A stretch of 10,542 bases of DNA, taken from the NCBI GenBank assembly GCA_018903185.1, contig JAHIQV010000295.1:1-10542 (forward strand). The letters run 5' to 3'. The translations under genes were made by a program, and so were the position numbers. Under the pieces are notes generated by a model that was given only the letters and a program-made list of their open reading frames with translations, was not told the origin of the DNA and did no database searches. Shown here one piece after another: positions 6,063 through 10,542 of this stretch. This DNA comes from Gammaproteobacteria bacterium (lineage in GTDB: Bacteria > Pseudomonadota > Gammaproteobacteria > Burkholderiales > Burkholderiaceae_C). How positions within the stretch are numbered: position 1 is the stretch's first letter; each line of letters begins with the position of its first letter.

Positions 6063-6560
6063 CTAAACAGCAACCCCATGCCGCCGCAACACCTCAGCCC
6101 ACGCAGCGAGCTTGCGATCAAACGACCAGCTCGCGTTCGCCGGGCTGGTGGACGGCAGCTTGTAAACCGGCAGTCCGAATGCCGACGTGTGCTTGGCGTG
6201 CCGGAAGCTCTCACCCCCGTTGTGCGCAATCGCCTCCAGCACAGGGCACAGCCGCTGCACCGCAGCGAAGTCGTTGAGTTTGGCAGAACGGATGTCGGCA
6301 TCCAGACTGCCCTCGCGCTCACAGGCGCCGTACACGTCCCACAGCCCCAGGCCATGCTCGTGCAGCGCGGCGATGCGCTCGGCATACGGCAACGCGATCA
6401 GCGGCTGCTGCCAGAGCGCCCCCAGGATCTTCCAGAACTGGTTCTGCGGATGGCCGTAATACTGCTGCGCGCGCAGCGATGCCACACCCGGAAAACTGCC
6501 CAGCACCAGCAGGCGCGTGCGCACGTCCATCACCGGCGGCAAACCCTGCAGGCGGCTCAA
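6063..6560 (-). CDS. DNA-deoxyinosine (hypoxanthine)/uracil glycosylase, UDG family 6-like
   Basis: 165 residues from a TTG start. The protein has the UDG-superfamily pattern of the hypoxanthine-DNA glycosylase group, which removes deaminated bases, mainly hypoxanthine, in base excision repair. Visible motifs are GLPPV near the N-terminus (6-10), motif 1 GSFPG (21-25), HPQNQFW (37-43) with Asn40 as the probable catalytic residue, LGLWDVY (71-77) and motif 2 LPSTSPAN (135-142). The TTG at 6560-6558 overlaps the tatD stop TGA (6559-6557) and has GGGAGG (6570-6575) 9 nt upstream. Starting at the later ATG (6530) would drop the GLPPV segment that family members carry, so TTG is preferred. It is translationally coupled to tatD. 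The stop is TAG at 6065-6063. Substrate range (hypoxanthine versus uracil) is inferred from family motifs only. Confidence 0.85.
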   Translation of the reverse strand: MSRLQGLPPVMDVRTRLLVLGSFPGVASLRAQQYYGHPQNQFWKILGALWQQPLIALPYAERIAALHEHGLGLWDVYGACEREGSLDADIRSAKLNDFAAVQRLCPVLEAIAHNGGESFRHAKHTSAFGLPVYKLPSTSPANASWSFDRKLAAWAEVLRRHGVAV

Positions 6561-7411
6561 GCCACGGCCCCTCCCGCTGCCAAAGCCGCCAGTTTCGGCA
6601 GCGCCACCAGGGCGTTGGCGCTGGTCGCCCGCGCCAGCGCGTCGGTCGGCACACCCCGCAGATCCGCCACCACCTGCCCAATGCGCGGCAGCTCGGCCGG
6701 CGTGTTGACCCCCTGCGAGCGCCCGTCTGCGCGCTCCGCCGCCGTTGCATACAGCCAGTGCGGCGGGATGTCGGGCGCGTCGGTTTCCATCACCAGCGCC
6801 GACAGCGGTAGTTCGGCGGCCAGGCGACGCAATTTCAGCGCCGGATCGAACGTCACCGCGCCACCGAAGCCGAGTTTGAAACCGAGATCCAGAAAGGCCT
6901 GCGCCTGCTGCGCGCTGCCGTTGAAAGCGTGGGCAATGCCGCCCGCCACCGGCAGCTCGCGCAGCGCGGCCAGCAAGGGGTCGGCACTGCGCCGCACATG
7001 CAGGATCACCGGCAGGCCGTGCCGGCGCGCCAGCCGCAGCTGCGCGCGGTAGAAGCGGGCCTGGCGCTCGCGCATGGCGGGCTCGCACAGCGCAGGCACG
7101 AAGAAGTCCAGCCCGATCTCGCCCACCGCCACCAGCCGCGGATCGTCGCGGTGTTCGGTCAGCGCCGCGTCCAGCGCATCCAGGTCTTCGTCCCGCGCTT
7201 GTGGCACGCACATCGGGTGGATGCCCAGCGCGTAGGCGTCGCCCAGCCGGTGTGCCAGCCGGCGAACGGTGTCGAAGTTGCTGCGCTCCACCGCCGGGAT
7301 CACGCACAAGCCCACGCCCAGCCCACGCGCCCTCTCGCGCGCCTCCACCGCCAGCGCGTGTTCAGCGCCGAATTCGGGTGCGTCGAGGTGGCAATGGGTG
7401 TCGATCCACAT
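6557..7411 (-). CDS. TatD-family metal-dependent hydrolase/DNase
   Basis: 284 residues, slightly above the 260 or so usual for TatD enzymes. TatD proteins are TIM-barrel, divalent-metal nucleases of the amidohydrolase superfamily, linked to DNA repair and degradation in the cytoplasm. Metal-site motifs are all visible: HxH in DTHCHLD (His6, His8), GIHP (63-66), GEIGLDFF with Glu98, ILHVRRS with His138, HAFNGS with His161, and METDAPDIPPHW with Asp211. The ATG at 7411 begins directly before the metal-binding strand, as in the family; the only ribosome-binding match is a weak AAGG about 10 nt upstream. Codons further upstream stay open but overlap the divergent lipoprotein gene. Its stop overlaps the start of the glycosylase gene, giving a DNA-metabolism pair. 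Which of the several TatD paralogues this is (TatD, YcfH, YjjV type) was not resolved, so no symbol is given. Confidence 0.9.
   Translation of the reverse strand: MWIDTHCHLDAPEFGAEHALAVEARERARGLGVGLCVIPAVERSNFDTVRRLAHRLGDAYALGIHPMCVPQARDEDLDALDAALTEHRDDPRLVAVGEIGLDFFVPALCEPAMRERQARFYRAQLRLARRHGLPVILHVRRSADPLLAALRELPVAGGIAHAFNGSAQQAQAFLDLGFKLGFGGAVTFDPALKLRRLAAELPLSALVMETDAPDIPPHWLYATAAERADGRSQGVNTPAELPRIGQVVADLRGVPTDALARATSANALVALPKLAALAAGGAVA
6570..6575 (-). promoter_or_regulatory. Ribosome-binding site deciding the TTG start of the glycosylase
   Basis: GGGAGG on the minus strand lies 9 nt before the TTG at 6560, inside the last codons of tatD. No comparable site precedes the in-frame ATG at 6530. 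Together with the stop-start overlap it supports initiation at TTG. Confidence 0.5.
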
Positions 7412-7443
7412 GGCGGTATAACCTTGATTGTGCCGCCTGAAGC

Positions 7444-7461
7444 GTGCCCGATGTGGGGCAC
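7444..7461. promoter_or_regulatory. Perfect palindrome GTGCCC-N6-GGGCAC between divergent genes
   Basis: Six-base arms (7444-7449 and 7456-7461) with a six-base centre lie in the 73-base spacer between tatD (start 7411) and the META lipoprotein gene (start 7485). It could be an operator for either gene or a hairpin in the lipoprotein leader. A TATAAC (7417-7422) upstream on the plus strand lacks a matching -35 box. Chance occurrence in GC-rich DNA is possible. Confidence 0.3.
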
Positions 7462-7484
7462 ACCGTGCGGCCCCGGAGCCCCCG

Positions 7485-7913
7485 ATGTCCCATTCGACCT
7501 CTTGTTTCGTCCGCCCCTTCGCCTGCTTGGCCATCTCCCTCTCGCTGGCCGCCTGCGCCGGACAGCCCGCCGCGCCCTCGCTCACGGGCACCGAGTGGCG
7601 GCTGGAAGCCCTGGGCGACAGCGCCGTGATGGAGCGCTCGCAGGCGACGCTGACCTTCCCCGAGGCGGGTCGCGTCGCCGGCAACGGTTCGTGCAACCGC
7701 TTCTTCGGTTCGGTCCGCATCACGCAGGGCCACATCGGCTTTGGTCAGATGGGTTCGACCAAGATGGCCTGCATGGGGCCGGCGAACGAGCAGGAGGCGC
7801 GCTATCTCGCTGCCCTGCAGAAGGCCGAGCGCTACGAGCTGCAGGGCCGCACGCTGCTGATCCACGTGCAGGGCATGGCGCAGCCGCTGCGCTTCGTCCA
7901 GACCCGGCCCTGA
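7485..7913 (+). CDS. META-domain (HslJ-like) lipoprotein
   Basis: 142 residues. An N-terminal signal peptide runs MSHSTSCFVRPFACLAISLS and ends in lipobox LAAC (21-24), so Cys24 should be lipidated after signal peptidase II cleavage. After a short Ala/Pro linker comes a single META domain: GTEWRLEAL (35-43), GNGSCNRFFG (66-75), STKMACMG (91-98) and a C-terminal strand region ending LLIHVQG (124-130). META domains occur in HslJ, a heat-inducible E. coli protein linked to novobiocin resistance, and in secreted proteins such as Leishmania META1; the molecular role is unknown. Residue 25 is Ala, not Asp, so the classical inner-membrane retention signal is absent and outer-membrane sorting is expected. 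The ATG at 7485 has GGAG (7475-7478) 6 nt upstream. The stop is only 4 nt from the end of convergent lolD, which belongs to the machinery that would sort this lipoprotein. Confidence 0.87.
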   Translation: MSHSTSCFVRPFACLAISLSLAACAGQPAAPSLTGTEWRLEALGDSAVMERSQATLTFPEAGRVAGNGSCNRFFGSVRITQGHIGFGQMGSTKMACMGPANEQEARYLAALQKAERYELQGRTLLIHVQGMAQPLRFVQTRP

Positions 7914-7917
7914 ACCC

Positions 7918-8599
<682 letters not shown>

Positions 8600-8607
<8 letters not shown>

Positions 8608-9859
8608 AACGCAGCGCCTCCGCGGGGTTCACGCGGCTCGCACGCCAGCTCGGGTAGATGGTCGCCACAAACGACAGCACCAGCGAAATCAGGCCCACCG
8701 GCAGGATGTCGCCCTGTTGCGGATCGCTGGGCATGCTGCTGATGAGGTACACGTCCTGGGGCAGGAAGCTCGCGCCCAGCAGGCGCTCCAGCGCGGGCAC
8801 GAGGGTATCGATGTTGAAGGCCACGCCCAGCCCCAGCAGCAGGCCGGCGCCGGTGCCGATGATGCCCACCATCGCGCCCTGCACCATGAAGATGCCCATG
8901 ATGCTCTGCGGGCTGGCGCCCAGCGTGCGCAGGATGGCGATGTCGGCGCGCTTGTCGGTCACCGTCATCACCAGCGTGGACACGAGGTTGAACGCCGCCA
9001 CCGCCACGATCAGCGTGAGGATGATGAACATCATGCGTTTTTCGAGCTGAACCGCCGCGAACCAGCTGCGGTTCTGGCGCGTCCAGTCGCGCACCAGCAG
9101 GCCCGGATCGAGGTCGGCGGCGATGGCAATCGCCACCTCGCGCGCGGCGTGCAGGTCCTTGATCTTCACGCGCACACCGGTGGGCCCTTCGACGCGGAAG
9201 ATGCGCGCGGCATCTTCCTGGTGCAGCAGGGCCAGCGCCGAGTCGTATTCGAAGTGGCCCGAATCGAAGGTGCCGACCACCGTCATCTGGCGGATGCGCG
9301 GCACCACGCCGGCGGGCGTCACCTGACCGCTGGGTGCGATCAGGGTCACCGTGTCGCCGGTGCCCACCCCCAGGCTGCGTGCCAGCTCGCCGCCCAGAAT
9401 GACGCCGAACGCACCCGGCACCAGCCGCGGCAACACGGTGTCGGCCAGATCGGCTGCGAGGTCTGTCACCTTGGGCTCCAGCGCCGGATCGATGCCCCGG
9501 ACCAGCGCGCCCTTCATGTCCTCACCCCGCGCCATCAGCGCCTGAGCGCCCACGAAAGGCGCCGCGCCCAGCACCTCGGGATGCCGCTCGATGGTGGCCA
9601 GCGTGGCCGCCAGGTCGGGGATCGCCTGGCCACCCGGCTCGAAAATTTCTATGTGCGAAAGCACGCCCAGCATGCGGTCGCGCACCTCCTTCTGGAAGCC
9701 GTTCATCACCGACAGCACGATGATGAGCGCCGCCACGCCCAGCGCAATGCCCAGCATGGACACGCCCGAGATGAAGGAGATGAAGCCGTTGCGCCGGGTG
9801 GCGCGGCCGGCGCGGGTGTAGCGCCAGCCGAGTATGAGTTCGTAGGGGGTTTGCATCAT
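8600..9859 (-). CDS. lolC: Lipoprotein-releasing ABC transporter permease LolC/E-type
   Basis: 419 residues, typical of LolC/LolE. The N-terminus [12 protein letters not shown] followed by [21 protein letters not shown] is characteristic of the family. Four membrane helices are evident at about 25-52, 277-300, 323-348 and 382-403, with a large periplasmic domain (about 53-276) between the first two and a FtsX-type C-terminal region ending in NPAEALRYE. The complex with LolD releases lipoproteins to LolA. The start is taken at the ATG pair at 9859/9856, matching the conserved N-terminus; an in-frame ATG at 9883 would add eight residues, and neither has a strong ribosome-binding site. It overlaps lolD by 8 nt. 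Only one permease gene is present here, so the complex may use a homodimer (as described for LolF-type systems) or a second permease encoded elsewhere. The symbol lolC is conventional. Confidence 0.92.
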
Positions 9860-9872
9860 GAAGTCCAGGGCG

Positions 9873-9894
9873 GATTGTGGCATCCCCGACAATC
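9873..9894. promoter_or_regulatory. Inverted repeat GATTGT-N10-ACAATC between divergent genes
   Basis: Perfect six-base arms (9873-9878 and 9889-9894) separated by ten bases lie in the 41-base gap between lolC (start 9859) and the plus-strand gene starting at 9901. One helical turn between arms is compatible with a dimeric regulator. No clear -10/-35 boxes were recognised for either gene, and the alternative lolC start at 9883 falls inside the repeat. Support is weak. Confidence 0.2.
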
Positions 9895-9900
9895 GCACCC

Positions 9901-10542
9901 ATGTCCGTTGCCTCCATGGCCCCAGAAGCCCTGTCCTCTCTGCCCAAGCACTTGCTGATCCCGTTTGCCAGCGCCAGTGCGCCGGAGTGCCAGACCGTGC
10001 TGAACAGCCTGAACCTGCCGAACCTGGGGGCCTTGCTGGCTGAGCTGGCACCTGCGACCACCGACAGCGGTGACGAGCACTCGCTGAGCCTGCCGCACGA
10101 GCGCGCGCTGGCGCAGATCCGGGGCCTGGTGAAGGCCGATGGTTCAGCCTGTGACGACGGCCAGATCCCCTGGGCCGCCGCCGGGAGTGCCGAACCCGCC
10201 ACGCCACAGGCCTGGTTCAGCCCCTGCCATTTCCAGATCGGCACGGATCACGTGAGCCTGCTGCCGGGCGAGCAGATCGGCTTGACCGATGAAGACGCCC
10301 GTGGCCTGTTCGACGCATTCAAGCCCTATTGCGCCGAAGACGGCATCACCCTGCGCTTTGAGTCGGCCACACTCTGGCACGCCAGCGGCGAGCCGCTGCG
10401 CGGCATCGCCTGCGCCAGCCTGGACCGCGTGAGCGGCCGCCCGGTGGACAGCTGGATGCCCCAGAGCCCCGCCAACCCGGCCGGCAGCCAGTTGCTCAAG
10501 CGCCTGCAGAGCGAAGCACAGATGCTGTTCTACACGCACCCG
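9901..10542 (+). CDS. Burkholderiales 'phosphoglycerate mutase'-annotated family protein (partial)
   Basis: 214 residues are visible and the frame is open to the window end, so the C-terminus is missing. Recognisable blocks are KHLLIPFASA (16-25), LPNLGALLAEL (39-49), LSLPHERALA (65-74), PWAAAG, WFSPCHFQIGTDHVSLL (about 110-126), CASLDRVSGRPVDSWMP and LLKRLQSEAQMLFYTHP at the visible end. From memory these resemble a conserved Burkholderiales family often found near recJ and lolC and labelled phosphoglycerate mutase or hypothetical; no enzyme activity is known to me, and no metal-site or phosphatase motif is evident in the visible part. It is probably cytoplasmic, with no signal peptide or membrane helix. 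The ATG at 9901 was chosen as the first in frame; another lies at 9916, and neither has a good ribosome-binding site. It diverges from lolC. Confidence 0.8.
   Translation, partial: MSVASMAPEALSSLPKHLLIPFASASAPECQTVLNSLNLPNLGALLAELAPATTDSGDEHSLSLPHERALAQIRGLVKADGSACDDGQIPWAAAGSAEPATPQAWFSPCHFQIGTDHVSLLPGEQIGLTDEDARGLFDAFKPYCAEDGITLRFESATLWHASGEPLRGIACASLDRVSGRPVDSWMPQSPANPAGSQLLKRLQSEAQMLFYTHP

Noticed and set aside
5684..6277. Plus-strand open frame of 197 codons crossing the repeat gap
   Set aside because: It has no ribosome-binding site, runs through both repeat modules and into the glycosylase gene, and its product has no recognisable feature.
6003..7052. ATG at 6003 preceded by GGAGGAGG, looking like a plus-strand gene start
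   Set aside because: The purine-rich run belongs to the conserved flank of the repeat module and is separated from the ATG by an 8-bp hairpin. The frame is antisense to the glycosylase and tatD.

Overview
The window reads as chromosomal DNA of a high-GC betaproteobacterium, most likely a Comamonadaceae member of the Burkholderiales (Hydrogenophaga, Acidovorax or Rhodoferax type). This placement is an inference from GC-rich third codon positions, the lolC-lolD arrangement with one permease, the MshEN-type GspE/PulE ATPase beside a SpeE-like gene, an FNR-like regulator whose N-terminus starts like FNR, and intergenic GC-rich hairpin repeats. No database search was possible. Nothing looks like a phage, plasmid, insertion sequence, CRISPR array, tRNA or rRNA.

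Layout. Bases 1-182 are the 3' end of a plus-strand EamA/DMT exporter. It abuts, with no spacer, the end of a minus-strand group read right to left: an FNR-like regulator (2710-2000), an EamA/DMT transporter (1930-1010) and an SDR oxidoreductase (980-183). A 200-base intergenic stretch (2711-2911) carries the regulator's probable promoter and an 80-base-period, hairpin-rich repeat. Next is a two-gene minus-strand unit, a SpeE-like protein (5537-4755) followed after 7 nt by a GspE/PulE ATPase (4747-2912). A gene-poor 525-base gap (5538-6062) holds an inverted pair of structured repeats. Then come tatD (7411-6557) and, overlapping its stop, a hypoxanthine/uracil-DNA glycosylase gene starting at TTG (6560-6063). 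A plus-strand META-domain lipoprotein (7485-7913) diverges from tatD and converges on lolD. lolC (9859-8600) and lolD (8607-7918) overlap by 8 nt and encode the lipoprotein-releasing ABC transporter. Finally a plus-strand gene, truncated by the window end (9901-10542), belongs to a Burkholderiales family often labelled phosphoglycerate mutase.

How it fits together. Most of the content is housekeeping: lipoprotein export to the outer membrane (LolCD), DNA repair and metal-dependent nuclease activity (glycosylase, TatD), small-molecule export (EamA), and redox or global regulation (FNR-like). The less ordinary points are an SDR without the classical Tyr/Lys pair, an FNR-like protein with three of the four cluster cysteines, an assembly ATPase with no secretion or pilus partners in view, a SpeE homologue lacking aminopropyltransferase signatures, and two distinct families of structured intergenic repeat. 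I did not find a clear new defence or mobile system; the repeats at 5791-6024 are the strongest unexplained signal.
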